Shown here: positions 1 to 8,942 of the stretch, piece by piece
Layout of the letters: the number at the start of each line of letters is the position of its first letter
Position numbering within the stretch: the stretch's first letter is position 1
Assembly (NCBI RefSeq): GCF_000265245.1
Contig: NZ_AJKS02000013.1
Span: 1 to 64,000 of the forward strand
Reading direction: 5' to 3'
Source: Halomonas smyrnensis AAD6
GTDB lineage: Bacteria > Pseudomonadota > Gammaproteobacteria > Pseudomonadales > Halomonadaceae
Length of the DNA: 64,000 nt
The notes under the pieces: model-generated
The model's database searches: none
Seen by the model: only the letters and a program-made list of their open reading frames with translations
Told to the model about the DNA's origin: nothing
Position numbers and translations under genes: made by a program

Positions 1-204
1 CTTCGGCGGCGCCAGGCCGGCGGTGACGGCGGCCTCGCTCTCGCCCGGGGCGGCGTCCGGCGCCGCCGGCGTCGGTGGATGGTGGGCCTGCGTCGGATCG
101 AACAGGTACTCCGGGGCCGGCGTCTCGGGTGCCTCCGGGGCGGGTTCGGTCTCCAGCGTGAAGCGCCGGCCGGGGCGCGGGTCGGATTCGCGGGGCGCGG
201 TCAT
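1..204 (-). CDS. ycjF: YcjF-like inner-membrane protein, N-terminal part only
   Basis: This is the first 68 codons of a gene that runs off the left edge of the window. The start codon (204-202) overlaps the stop of ycjX by four bases (ATGA), so the two are translationally coupled. The visible part is a proline- and alanine-rich hydrophilic tail (starts MTAPRESDPRPGRRF). YcjF proteins (DUF697/TIGR01620) begin with such a tail before two membrane helices, which lie outside the window. The identification depends mainly on the ycjX-ycjF gene order known from enterobacteria and pseudomonads; the residues seen are not diagnostic by themselves. Confidence 0.7.
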   Translation of the reverse strand, partial: MTAPRESDPRPGRRFTLETEPAPEAPETPAPEYLFDPTQAHHPPTPAAPDAAPGESEAAVTAGLAPPK

Positions 205-1577
205 GTCAGCTTGTCTCCGATCAGCCACTCGAGGGCGGCGTCGAGGCGAATGTGCGGCAGGGCGCCGCCGTCGCGGGGCCGGGGGCGAAAGGCGGTGAAG
301 GTGAAGCCCTGGCGGCGCCAGAAGCTGGCGTCGGGCAGGGTGGCCGGCACCTCGCCGGGGAACAGCAGCGTGTCCTCGCCCTCGAGGGTGGTGCCGCGCA
401 GCACCGGCTGGCGTTGGCCGCGGTGGTCGACCTCGCGGGCCTCGGTGGCGCGGATCGCGGCCAGGCTCAGGGCGCGCACCGGCACGTCGGCGAAGCGCAG
501 GTCCTTGAGCGGCTCGGCCAGCAGCGACTGGAGCAGCCCGGTGAGGCGCGGATGCTGCTCGGGCGTGACGTGGTCGGCCTTGGTGGCGGCGATGGCCAGG
601 CGATCGATGCGCGGGGCGAAGAGCCGCGAGAGCAGGCTGCGCCGGCCGTAGTCGAAGCTCTGCATCAGCCGCGTCAGCGCCCGGGACAGGTCCTCGAAGC
701 GCTCGGGCCCGGCGTTCAGCGCGCCGAGCACGTCGACCAGCACGATCTGGCGGTCGAAGCGCCGGAAGTGATCGCGGTAGAACGGCTTGACGATGTGCTG
801 CTGGTAGTGGCGAAAGCGCCGCGCCAGGGTGGCGTAGAGGCTCTCCGGCGGCAGCTGCGCCAGCACGGCCGGGTCGGCCTCGTCGAGCCCCGGCAGGGGG
901 AAGAACTGCAGCACCGGGGCGCCCTCCAGCTCGCCGGGCAGCAGGAAGCGGCCCGGCTGCAGGTCCGAGAAGCCGGCCTCGCGGGCGGCGCGCAGGCCCT
1001 CGGCGTAGCGTTCGGCGAGCTCGGCCAGGCGCGCCTCGTCGACCTCCTGGGCCGGGTCCAGGTCCGCCACCTCGCGCTGCCAGTCGGCGAACAGCGCGGC
1101 GCGCTCGCCGTCGAAGCGCTGGGCCCGGCACCAGCTGGCGAAGTCGTGCTCCAGCAGCGGCAGGTCGAGCAGCCATTCGCCGGGATAGTCGAACAGGTCC
1201 AGCGTGAGCCGGCGGGTGTCGCCGCCGATCCAGCCGGGGCGGCCCGGGCGGTAGCGGATCGACAGGCGCAGCTCGCTGATGCCGCGGGTCGGCTCGGGCC
1301 ACTGCGGCGGGTCGGCGTCGAGGGCGGCGAGGGCGCGGTCGAAGGGGAAGCGAGGCACGCCTAGATCCTGCTGCTCGACCCGGCGGGCGCCCAGCAGTCG
1401 GCCTTCCCGGGCCGCGGGCAGCAGGTCCAGGCGGGCCTCGAGCCCGGCGTGGCGAAGCTGGTCGATCAGCGAGGTCAGGAAGGCGGTCTTGCCCGCCCGC
1501 GACAGGCCGGTGACCGCCAGGCGCAGCTGGCGGTCGCGGCCGCGTTCGAGCAGGTCGCGTGTCAGGTTTCGGGGCAT
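201..1577 (-). CDS. ycjX: YcjX family P-loop ATPase/GTPase (DUF463)
   Basis: A 458-residue protein of the DUF463 family, stress-associated nucleotide-binding proteins of unknown precise role that are paired with YcjF. A Walker A motif GLSRAGKT lies at residues 24-31, very near the N terminus as is normal in the family, and the motif LFDYPGEWLLDLPLL follows further in. I chose the ATG at 1577 because the longer open frame (to 1637) would run into the upstream MFS gene, which ends at 1600, and because MPRNLTRDLLERG matches the usual start of the family. No strong ribosome binding site is visible. It sits 22 bases after the MFS gene and overlaps ycjF, so the three probably share a transcript. 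Confidence 0.88.
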   Translation of the reverse strand: MPRNLTRDLLERGRDRQLRLAVTGLSRAGKTAFLTSLIDQLRHAGLEARLDLLPAAREGRLLGARRVEQQDLGVPRFPFDRALAALDADPPQWPEPTRGISELRLSIRYRPGRPGWIGGDTRRLTLDLFDYPGEWLLDLPLLEHDFASWCRAQRFDGERAALFADWQREVADLDPAQEVDEARLAELAERYAEGLRAAREAGFSDLQPGRFLLPGELEGAPVLQFFPLPGLDEADPAVLAQLPPESLYATLARRFRHYQQHIVKPFYRDHFRRFDRQIVLVDVLGALNAGPERFEDLSRALTRLMQSFDYGRRSLLSRLFAPRIDRLAIAATKADHVTPEQHPRLTGLLQSLLAEPLKDLRFADVPVRALSLAAIRATEAREVDHRGQRQPVLRGTTLEGEDTLLFPGEVPATLPDASFWRRQGFTFTAFRPRPRDGGALPHIRLDAALEWLIGDKLT

Positions 1578-1599
1578 GGGGCGTCGCTCGGCATCCGTG

Positions 1600-2778
1600 T
1601 CAGCCCCTAATCTGCGGGCGGCGACGCCGGAAGGCAAGGTGGCGGGCGCCGAGCAGCGCCAGCGGCAGCAGGCACAGCGGGATCAGCAGCAGGTTGAGGC
1701 TCGCCCAGCCCAGCAGCGACACCAGGGGGCCGGCCAGCAGCGCGGTGATCGCCACGGTGGAGAACACCAGGAACTCGTTGGCGGCCTGGGTGCGGGCCTT
1801 CTCGGCCGGGGAGTGGGCCTCGGTGAGCAGCCCGGTGGCGGGCAGGAAGGCGAAGTTCCAGCCCAGGCCGAGCAGCACCAGGCCGGCATGGAAGCCGGCG
1901 AGCCCCGCGTCGAGCTGGGCGGTCAGGGCGCTGGCCGTGAGCAGCAGGCAGCCGACGCCGATCATCCGCGGGGCGCCGAAGCGGGCGGTCAGCCGCCCGG
2001 TGACGAAGGAGGGCAGGAACATCGCCACCACGTGCCATTGAATGGTGGTGGCCACGTGATCGAAGCCGTGGCCGACCTCGGCCATGGCCAGCGGCGTGGC
2101 GGTCATGGCCAGGTTCATCACCCCGTAGCCGACCATGGCGCTGACCACCGCCAGCAGGAACACCGGCTGGCGGACGATCTCGCCCAGCCGGCGCGGTTCG
2201 CCCTCGGCGGCATCCCGGCCGGGCTCGGGCAGGCGCACGCCGGCCAGCAGCGCCAGCGCCAGCAGGTAGAGGGCTCCGAGGCCGAGGAAGCTGCCCAGGT
2301 AGGGCACCTCGGCCAGGGCATGGCTGTGGCGGGCCAGCCAGGGGCCGAAGAAGGCCGCCAGCACGCCGCCGCCCATCACCAGGCCGATGGCCCGGTCGCG
2401 GCCGCCCTCGGGGGCCGCCTCCACCGCGGCGAATCGGTACAGCTGGCCGAAGCCGATGCCGATCCCGATCAGCCAGGTGGCGAGCAGGAACAGGCCGAAC
2501 GCCTGGGCCCGGAGGGCGGCCACGGCCAGCCCGGTGCCGGCGAGCCCCAGCAGGTGGCCGAGCACGAAGCCGCGGCGCCGACCCAGCCGCGCCATGATCA
2601 GCGAGGCGGGAATGGTGGCGCACATCAGCCCCAGCCACTGGGTCGCCACCGGGGCGGTGGACCACGCCGGCGCGGGCGCCAGCTGGGCGCCGATCAGCGG
2701 CGACACGGCGATCAGCAGGATGTTGCCGCTGACCAGCAGGGCCTGGCACAGCGAGAGCAGCATAACGGTCAGGGGCAT
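1600..2778 (-). CDS. MFS transporter of unknown substrate
   Basis: A 392-residue polytopic membrane protein with about twelve hydrophobic segments and a short basic loop RLGRRRG after the second segment, the usual mark of the major facilitator superfamily. It begins directly with a hydrophobic helix (MPLTVMLLSLCQALL) and ends with a basic tail RRRRPQIRG. The start at 2778 is preceded by GAGGAA at a suitable distance. It is the first gene of a likely three-gene unit with ycjX and ycjF. The general shape suggests a drug or metabolite exporter, but no residue seen here fixes the substrate. Confidence 0.85.
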   Translation of the reverse strand: MPLTVMLLSLCQALLVSGNILLIAVSPLIGAQLAPAPAWSTAPVATQWLGLMCATIPASLIMARLGRRRGFVLGHLLGLAGTGLAVAALRAQAFGLFLLATWLIGIGIGFGQLYRFAAVEAAPEGGRDRAIGLVMGGGVLAAFFGPWLARHSHALAEVPYLGSFLGLGALYLLALALLAGVRLPEPGRDAAEGEPRRLGEIVRQPVFLLAVVSAMVGYGVMNLAMTATPLAMAEVGHGFDHVATTIQWHVVAMFLPSFVTGRLTARFGAPRMIGVGCLLLTASALTAQLDAGLAGFHAGLVLLGLGWNFAFLPATGLLTEAHSPAEKARTQAANEFLVFSTVAITALLAGPLVSLLGWASLNLLLIPLCLLPLALLGARHLAFRRRRPQIRG

Positions 2779-2906
2779 GGGGCAGGTTCCTCGAGGGGGA
2801 CGGGGCGAGCGCCGCAGCGCTCATGATAGACCGACGGCGGGACGCCGTGGCGGCGGTGTCCACAACGCCCCGTTTCCCACCGTGGAGACATGGCGCGGCC
2901 CGAAAC

Positions 2907-2937
2907 GACGACGCCCCGCACGGGGCGGGGCATCGTC
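2907..2937 (-). terminator. Hairpin terminator of the sodium:solute symporter gene
   Basis: An eleven-base stem (2907-2917 pairing with 2927-2937, one G-T wobble) with a nine-base loop starts 26 bases after the symporter stop codon. On the minus strand the stem is followed by GTTTCG, only a weak T run, so termination may be partial. Confidence 0.6.
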
Positions 2938-2962
2938 ATGGGGCAAAGAAGCCGGCGTGGCG

Positions 2963-4555
2963 TCAGGCGAAGGCCGCGTAGATGGCGATCACCAGCACCA
3001 CCAGCGCGATGCCGGCGGGCACGGCGCCCTTCCACGGGGTCAGGTCGACGGCGCCGCTGTCCTCGTGGACCCAGGCCTCGGCGCGCGGACGCAGCTTGCC
3101 GATCACCAGCATCGCCACCACCAGCAGCACGAACACCGAGGCGACGAAGTGGAACTCGTGCATCACCTGCGGCAGCCGGTCGAAGGGCGGGATGAAGTAG
3201 CCGGCGAAGATCAGCAGGCAGCCGCCCACCAGGGCGATCTTGGCCGCCATGGCCGGCACGCGCTTGGTCAGCAGGCCGACCAGCACCACCGCCAGCAGCG
3301 GGATGAAGTAGATGGCGTTCATCTTCTGCAGGTAGCCGAACAGGCTCTCCTGGCCGGCCAGCAGCGGGGCGATGGTCATGGCGATCAGGGCCATGATCCA
3401 GCCGAAGGTCTTGCTGGCGCGCACCACCTGCGCCTCGCTGGCGTCCTTGTTGAGCACGCCCTTGTAGACGCCGAGGCTGAACAGGGTGGTGGTGGAGTTC
3501 AGCGCCGAGTTGAACGACGACAGGATGGCGCCGACCATCACCGCGGCGAAGAAGCCGGTGAGGTAGGGCGGCAGCAAGTTGAACACCAGGTGGCCGTAGG
3601 CCTCGTCGGCCTGGATGCCCTGATCGGCATACAGCTGGTAGGCGATGATGCCGGGCAGCACCAGGTACAGCGGGCCGAGCAGCTTGAACAGGCCGGTCAG
3701 CAGCACGCCCTTCTGACCCTCGGCCAGGTTCTTGGCGGCGAAGGTGCGCTGGATGATCTGCTGGTTGGTGGTCCAGTAGAAGACGTTGATCAGGAACACG
3801 CCGGTGAACAGGGTGGCGAAGGGCACCTGTTGGTCCTCGCGGCCCATGGAGTTCAGGCGCTCGGGCTGGGATTCCTTGAGGATGTCCCAGCCGGCCAGCA
3901 CGCCGTTGCCGTCGCTGACGGCCTGCAGGCCGAAGTAGACGATCACGAAGCCGCCGACCAGCAGGCCGATGCCGTTCAGGGTGTCGGACACGGCGACGGT
4001 GCGCAGGCCGCCAAACAGGGCATAGACCGCGCCGATCAGGCCCACCAGCCATACGGTCAGCCACAGCAGGGTGGTGTCGGACTCGATGCCGGTCAGGCCG
4101 TGCAGGTCGAGCATGCCCTGCAGGCCCATGGCGCCGGAGTAGAGGATGATCGGCAGCAGGATCACCGCATAGGCGAGCAGGAAGATCACATTGGCGATGC
4201 GCTGGGTGCCCTTGTCGAAGCGGATCTCCAGCAGCTGGGGCACGGTGGCGATGCCGCTGCGCAGGAAGCGCGGCAGGAAGAACAGCGCCAGCATCACCAG
4301 GGCGATGACCGCCACCACTTCCCAGGCCATCACGCTCAGGCCATCGGCGAAGGCGGCGCCATTGAGGCCGACCATCTGCTCGGTGGAGAGGTTGGTCATC
4401 AGCAGCGAGCCGGCGATCAGCGGAAAGGTCAGGCTGCGCCCGGCCAGGAACAGGCCGTTGGTGCTGGAATGGTCGTCGCGGCGGGTGATCCGCCAGGTGA
4501 GGAAGGCCACCAGTCCTGTGAAGAACAGGAAGGAGCCGAGGGTGAGGGCGTGCAT
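2963..4555 (-). CDS. Sodium:solute symporter, SGLT-like (SSS family)
   Basis: A 530-residue inner-membrane symporter of the SSS/SLC5 family that would couple sodium influx to uptake of an organic solute, fitting a halophile. Family landmarks are [16 protein letters not shown] early in the protein and the stretch [19 protein letters not shown] in the middle, both close to the Vibrio SglT pattern; YidK is another relative. About fourteen hydrophobic segments can be counted. The start at 4555 is chosen because AAGGA lies upstream at a good distance and the next residues form the first helix; the open frame continues 40 codons further upstream without a plausible start. Substrate is unknown; sugar is possible from the SGLT likeness. 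It appears monocistronic. Confidence 0.87.
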   Translation of the reverse strand: MHALTLGSFLFFTGLVAFLTWRITRRDDHSSTNGLFLAGRSLTFPLIAGSLLMTNLSTEQMVGLNGAAFADGLSVMAWEVVAVIALVMLALFFLPRFLRSGIATVPQLLEIRFDKGTQRIANVIFLLAYAVILLPIILYSGAMGLQGMLDLHGLTGIESDTTLLWLTVWLVGLIGAVYALFGGLRTVAVSDTLNGIGLLVGGFVIVYFGLQAVSDGNGVLAGWDILKESQPERLNSMGREDQQVPFATLFTGVFLINVFYWTTNQQIIQRTFAAKNLAEGQKGVLLTGLFKLLGPLYLVLPGIIAYQLYADQGIQADEAYGHLVFNLLPPYLTGFFAAVMVGAILSSFNSALNSTTTLFSLGVYKGVLNKDASEAQVVRASKTFGWIMALIAMTIAPLLAGQESLFGYLQKMNAIYFIPLLAVVLVGLLTKRVPAMAAKIALVGGCLLIFAGYFIPPFDRLPQVMHEFHFVASVFVLLVVAMLVIGKLRPRAEAWVHEDSGAVDLTPWKGAVPAGIALVVLVIAIYAAFA

Positions 4556-4707
4556 ATCGGAAAGATCCTTAATGTCTGGCGCACATTGGCGTTTTCGCCG
4601 CGTAGGGACCGTGTTTTTCTTGCTAACCTTACGACAGTGACGGGGGAGTCTAGGGGACTGCCTTACCCATGCCATACGCCTTTCGTATAACGGTTGGTAG
4701 TCCTTTT

Positions 4708-4926
4708 TCAGGAAGGCGGCACCACGCCCGCCGGCGTCGGCTCCACCCAGCCGAACAGCTGCGCCAGCAGCGGGGTCGCGGCGATCCCGAATCCCGCGAC
4801 GGCCAGCAGCCGGCCCAGCCAGCGATGCCGTGGCCGGCGGGCCAGGCTCAGCCCGCCGAGGCAGACGAGCAGGCCGACGAGGTGGAAGGCATAGCCGAGC
4901 ATCGAGATCAGCTGATAGGCGGTCAT
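4708..4926 (-). CDS. Small two-helix membrane protein, unknown function
   Basis: A 72-residue protein ([17 protein letters not shown]...) with two hydrophobic segments, about residues 5-27 and 38-60, separated by a basic loop [10 protein letters not shown] that should face the cytoplasm. The start at 4926 has GGAG seven bases upstream. It lies 152 bases upstream of the symporter on the same strand. I do not recognise a family. A role as a small accessory subunit is possible but nothing in the sequence shows it. Confidence 0.6.
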   Translation of the reverse strand: MTAYQLISMLGYAFHLVGLLVCLGGLSLARRPRHRWLGRLLAVAGFGIAATPLLAQLFGWVEPTPAGVVPPS

Positions 4927-5024
4927 GGTGGCTCCGGGCGTTATCGGGGGTCGTTCGGGTATCGAGAGCGGGCTGCTATGCTGGGAGCATATCCACCTCG
5001 CCGCCACAGGGAGGCAGCGACGCC

Positions 5025-5573
5025 ATGGTAGGCCAGACTGCAGGCGAGGTGCTCGCCTTCTGGTTCGAGGAGCTGACGCCGGCGCAGTGGTTCCGCAAGG
5101 ACAGCGCCCTCGATGACGAGGTGCGTCGCCGCTTCGCCACGACCCTGGAGGCCGCCCGCCGCGGAGAGCTCGACGACTGGCGGCAGACGGCACGCGGGCG
5201 GCTGGCCGAGATCATCGTGCTGGATCAGTTCTCGCGCCACCTTCATCGCGACGGCGCCGAGGCCTATGCCGCCGACGCCCGGGCACTGGCACTCGCCCGG
5301 GAGGCGGTCGCCGTCGGGGACGACGCAGCGCTTGCGGCGCGCGAGCGAGCCTTCCTTTATATGCCCTTCATGCACAGCGAGTCGCTGGCCGTTCACGACG
5401 AGGCGCAGCGGCTGTTCGAGCAGCCCGGCCTGGAGGGCAGCCTGCGCGCCGAGCGCCGGCACCGCGACATCCTCGAGCGCTTCGGCCGCTATCCGCACCG
5501 CAACGCCGCCCTCGGGCGAGCCTCGACCGAGGAAGAGCGGGCCTTCCTGGCCCGGCCCGGATCATCGTTCTGA
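5025..5573 (+). CDS. DUF924 family protein
   Basis: A 182-residue soluble protein of the DUF924 family. Recognisable features are the opening VLAFWFEELTPAQWFRKD, the core IIVLDQFSRHLHRD and the later LYMPFMHSES. The fold is tetratricopeptide-like and the function of the family is not established. The start at 5025 follows AGGGAGG at 5008-5014; longer open frames upstream have no such signal. The gene is divergent from the small membrane protein and precedes a GlsB-like gene by 70 bases. Confidence 0.88.
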   Translation: MVGQTAGEVLAFWFEELTPAQWFRKDSALDDEVRRRFATTLEAARRGELDDWRQTARGRLAEIIVLDQFSRHLHRDGAEAYAADARALALAREAVAVGDDAALAARERAFLYMPFMHSESLAVHDEAQRLFEQPGLEGSLRAERRHRDILERFGRYPHRNAALGRASTEEERAFLARPGSSF

Positions 5574-5643
5574 GCTTGCGTTATGACGCCGCCTGCCGGC
5601 AGTCTGGCAGGCACATCCCAAGGAAGTGGAAAAGGAGATATCC

Positions 5644-5886
5644 ATGAGCATCATCGCCTGGTTGATCATCGGCGGACTGGCGGGCTGGATCGCCGGCAAC
5701 ATCATGCGCGGCGGCGGCTTCGGCCTGCTGGGCAATATCGGGGTGGGGGTCGTCGGCGCAGTGGTCGGCGGTGGCCTCTTCAGTCTCTTGGGCCTGCAAG
5801 CGGGGGGCTTTATCGGCTCGCTGGTCACCGCCATCGTCGGCGCGGTGGTATTGCTGTGGGTGATCGCGAAAGTGAAGAAGGCCTGA
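5644..5886 (+). CDS. GlsB/YeaQ/YmgE family stress membrane protein
   Basis: An 80-residue, glycine-rich protein with three hydrophobic segments, ending in a basic cap AKVKKA. The opening MSIIAWLIIGGLAGWIAG and the GGGFGLLGNIGVGVVGAVVGG core are typical of the transglycosylase-associated (Pfam Transgly_assoc) family, small inner-membrane proteins often induced by stress. The start at 5644 is chosen over one six codons upstream because AAGGAG sits at 5632-5637. A strong hairpin follows the gene. Confidence 0.9.
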   Translation: MSIIAWLIIGGLAGWIAGNIMRGGGFGLLGNIGVGVVGAVVGGGLFSLLGLQAGGFIGSLVTAIVGAVVLLWVIAKVKKA

Positions 5887-5924
5887 CCCGAGGCGCTCAG
5901 CGCGCCGACAGGCCCGCGCAGAAA

Positions 5925-5956
5925 CACGCCGCCCGGCCAGCTGGCCGGGCGGCGTG
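5925..5956. terminator. Bidirectional terminator between glsB-like gene and gabT
   Basis: A perfect 32-base palindrome centred between 5940 and 5941 lies between two convergent genes. It can form a sixteen-base stem in either transcript. The T run (TTTC) on the minus-strand side is short. Confidence 0.75.
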
Positions 5957-5976
5957 CGTTCGGGGCTGGCGCAGGA

Positions 5977-7269
5977 TCAGGCGGTGGCGGTGGCCTGGCT
6001 GCCGACCAGCTCCTTCAGGCACGCCTCGATGATCGAGAAGCCTTCCTCCAGCACCTCGTCCTCGATGGTCACCGGCATCAGGAAGCGGATGGTGTTGCCC
6101 CACAGGCCGCAGGACAGCAGGATCAGCCCCTTCTCGCGGGCCTTCTTGCACAGCGCGCCGGCGAGGTCGGCGTCCGGGCTGCCGTCGGCCGCGACCAGGT
6201 CGAAGGCGGCCATGGCGCCCAGGTGGCGGCCGTTCACCACGCAGTCGAAGGCCTGCTCCCACTGGTCGAAGCGCGCGCCGAGCTCGTCGCCCAGGGCCAG
6301 GCTCCTGTCGAGGATATTCTCTTCCTCGAACACCTCCAGCACCGCCAGCACCGCGGCGCAGGACACCGGGCTGCCGGTGTAGGTGCCGCCCAGGGAGTTG
6401 CCGCCGGAGGCGTCCATCACCTTGTCGGTGCCGACCAGGGCGGAGATCGGCATGCCGTCCGCCATGCTCTTGGCCATGGTGATGATGTCCGGCTCGACGC
6501 CGCTGTGCTCGATGGCGAACAGCTTGCCGGTGCGGCCGAAGCCCGACTGCACCTCGTCGACGATCATCAGCATGCCGTGCTCGTCGCACAGCTCACGCAC
6601 GGCCTTCAGGAAGCCCGGCGACGCCGCATGGAAGCCGCCTTCGCCGAGCACCGGCTCGAGCACGATGGCCGCGGTGTCCTTCGGATTGGCGTCGGTCTTC
6701 AGTGCCATCTTCAGCCCGCGCAGCGCGTCTTCGTCGCTGACGCCCTCGCTCGGCACCGGGTAGGGCGCGCGGAAGACGTTGCCCGGCATGCTGCCGAAGT
6801 CGGTGGCGTAGGGCGCGACCTTGCCGTTCATGGCCATGGTCATGAAGGTGCGGCCGTGATAGCCGCCGGTGAAGCAGATCACGTTGTCGCGGCCGGTGGC
6901 GGCGCGTGCCACCTTGACGGCGTTCTCCAGCGCCTCGGCCCCGGAGTTGGCGAGCATCACCTTGCCGTGGCCGCGCACCGGGGTCACCTGGCTGAGCTTC
7001 TCGGCCACCTTCACGTAGCCCTCGTAGGGCATCACGGTCTGGCAGGTGTGCATCACCTTGTCCAGCTGGTCCTTGACCGCCTGCACCACCTTGGGATGGC
7101 GATGGCCGATGTTGAGCACGCCGATGCCGCCGGCGAAGTCGATGATGCGGTTGCCGTCGGCGTCCCAGATCAGGGCATTCTCGGCCCGGTCGGCAAACTG
7201 GGTGGCCGGGCTGGCGGCGCCGCTGGCGACATAGCGCTGCTTGAGCTCGTTGAGTTGTGCGTTGTTCAT
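5977..7269 (-). CDS. gabT: 4-aminobutyrate aminotransferase
   Basis: A 430-residue class III aminotransferase that moves the amino group of GABA to 2-oxoglutarate, giving succinate semialdehyde and glutamate in the cytoplasm. The PLP lysine is K267 in TMAKSMADGMP, the aspartate of IVDEVQSGFGRTGK (near 238) contacts the cofactor, and GGYHGRT at 135-141 is the usual substrate/PLP loop. Length matches the family (about 425). It is the second gene of a gabDT operon, starting 33 bases after gabD; its product is the substrate of GabD. Related 5-aminovalerate activity cannot be excluded. Confidence 0.93.
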   Translation of the reverse strand: MNNAQLNELKQRYVASGAASPATQFADRAENALIWDADGNRIIDFAGGIGVLNIGHRHPKVVQAVKDQLDKVMHTCQTVMPYEGYVKVAEKLSQVTPVRGHGKVMLANSGAEALENAVKVARAATGRDNVICFTGGYHGRTFMTMAMNGKVAPYATDFGSMPGNVFRAPYPVPSEGVSDEDALRGLKMALKTDANPKDTAAIVLEPVLGEGGFHAASPGFLKAVRELCDEHGMLMIVDEVQSGFGRTGKLFAIEHSGVEPDIITMAKSMADGMPISALVGTDKVMDASGGNSLGGTYTGSPVSCAAVLAVLEVFEEENILDRSLALGDELGARFDQWEQAFDCVVNGRHLGAMAAFDLVAADGSPDADLAGALCKKAREKGLILLSCGLWGNTIRFLMPVTIEDEVLEEGFSIIEACLKELVGSQATATA

Positions 7270-7302
7270 GGAGACGACTCCTGTTGAGAGAGCGATTGGG
7301 CC

Positions 7303-8748
7303 TCAGAGCCCGCCGACACAGACGTATTTTAGTTCAGTGTACTCATCCAGGCCGTGGCGCGAGCCCTCGCGTCCGAGGCCGGATTCCTTGACGCCGCCGA
7401 ACGGCGCCAGCTCGGTGGAGAGCAGGCCCTCGTTGACGGCGACCATGCCGTATTCCAGCCCTTCCATGGTGCGCCAGATGCGCTGGTAGTCGCGAGCATA
7501 GAAGTAGGCGGCCAGGCCGAACTCGGTGGCGTTGGCCATGGCGATCGCTTCCTCGTCGTCGTGGAAGCGGAACACCGGCGCCAGCGGACCGAAGGTCTCC
7601 TCGGTGGCCACCTTCATGGCGGCGGTGACGTCGGCGATCAGGGTCGGCTGGAAGAAGGTGCCGCCCAGGGCGTGGGGCTCGCCGCCGCACACCAGGCGCC
7701 CGCCGTGCTCGAGGGCATCGCTGATGTGCGACTGGACCTTGTCCACCGCCGCCGCGTTGATCAGCGGGCCCTGGAGGACGCCTTCCTCGAGGCCGTTGCC
7801 GACCTTGAGCTCGGCCATGCGCGCGGCCAGCTTCTCGATGAAGGCGTCGTAGACGCCGTCCTGCACCAGGAAGCGGTTGGTGCACACGCAGGTCTGGCCG
7901 GCGTTGCGGAACTTGGAGGCGATGGCGCCGTCCACGGCGGCGTCCAGGTCGGCGTCGTCGAAGACGATGAAGGGCGCGTTGCCGCCGAGCTCCATGGAGG
8001 CCTTCTTGACGGTGCCGGCGCACTGGGCCAGCAGCGTCTTGCCGACCGGCGTGGAGCCGGTGAAGGACACCTTGCGCACGCGGGGATCGGTGGTCAGCAC
8101 CTCGCCGATCTCGGCCGGGCGGGCCGCGGTCACCACGTTGATCACGCCCGCCGGGAAGCCGGCATCCTCGGCCAGCCTGGCCAGCGCCAGGGCGGTCAGC
8201 GGCGTGGCCTCGGCGGGCTTGATCACCACCGGGCAGCCGGCGGCCAGGGCCGGGGCGCACTTGCGGGTGATCATCGCCAGCGGGAAGTTCCACGGCGTGA
8301 TCGCGGCCATCACGCCGATCGGCTCGCGCATCACCAGGATGCGCTTGTCGGCGCCGTGGCCCGGCAGCGTCTCGCCGGCCACGCGCTTGGCCTCCTCGGC
8401 GTAGTACTCCACGAAGCTGGCGCCGTAGGCCACCTCGCCGCGGGACTCGCCGATCGGCTTGCCCTGTTCGCGGGTCATCAGCCGTGCCAGGGTCTCCTGG
8501 TGGGCCATGATGCGCTCGTACCAGCCGCGCAGCAGGGCGGCGCGCTGCTTGGCGGTCTGGCGGCGCCAGGCCGGCCAGGCGGCGTCGGCGGCGGCCACGG
8601 CGTCGCGGGCGTCATCGGCGGTCAGGTCCGCCACCTCGGCCAGCACCTCGCCGGTGGCGGGGTCGGTCACGGGGAAGCGGCGTTCGGTCTCGCGCCACTG
8701 GCCGGCCACGTAGGCCTTGTCGATCAGCAGGTCGCCTTCGGAAAACAT
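7303..8748 (-). CDS. gabD: Succinate-semialdehyde dehydrogenase
   Basis: A 481-residue aldehyde dehydrogenase that oxidises succinate semialdehyde to succinate using NAD(P)+. The catalytic residues are visible: E253 in SMELGGNAPF and C287 in NAGQTCVCTNR; the cofactor region ITPWNFPLAM and the FTGSTPVGK loop are in place. The start at 8748 is supported by GAGGGA upstream; a further 33 codons of open frame upstream look non-coding. It is first in the operon with gabT and divergent from the DUF1266 gene. The 194-base shared upstream region is locally AT-rich around 8790-8800, a likely promoter area, but I cannot define the boxes. Confidence 0.93.
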   Translation of the reverse strand: MFSEGDLLIDKAYVAGQWRETERRFPVTDPATGEVLAEVADLTADDARDAVAAADAAWPAWRRQTAKQRAALLRGWYERIMAHQETLARLMTREQGKPIGESRGEVAYGASFVEYYAEEAKRVAGETLPGHGADKRILVMREPIGVMAAITPWNFPLAMITRKCAPALAAGCPVVIKPAEATPLTALALARLAEDAGFPAGVINVVTAARPAEIGEVLTTDPRVRKVSFTGSTPVGKTLLAQCAGTVKKASMELGGNAPFIVFDDADLDAAVDGAIASKFRNAGQTCVCTNRFLVQDGVYDAFIEKLAARMAELKVGNGLEEGVLQGPLINAAAVDKVQSHISDALEHGGRLVCGGEPHALGGTFFQPTLIADVTAAMKVATEETFGPLAPVFRFHDDEEAIAMANATEFGLAAYFYARDYQRIWRTMEGLEYGMVAVNEGLLSTELAPFGGVKESGLGREGSRHGLDEYTELKYVCVGGL

Positions 8749-8942
8749 CGGTAATCCCTCGGGGAGTGTTATGATTGACGAGTGTGCATTATTTAAAACA
8801 CTGCGCCAAGCCCCGATTCGACTTCCCCCGCGAACGCTTTCGAGCATCGGCGTTGGCGGCGCTTTCCGTTACACTATGTCGCCAAATTTCCCGCGGCGCC
8901 TAGGTGCCGATTCGAACGTTTGCTTGTGTGGCGAGGTGAGCC

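Noticed and set aside
2387..4690. A 767-codon plus-strand frame across the MFS and symporter genes
   Set aside because: Its translation is Gln-, His- and Ala-rich without domain patterns, and both minus-strand genes have clear membrane topology and family motifs.
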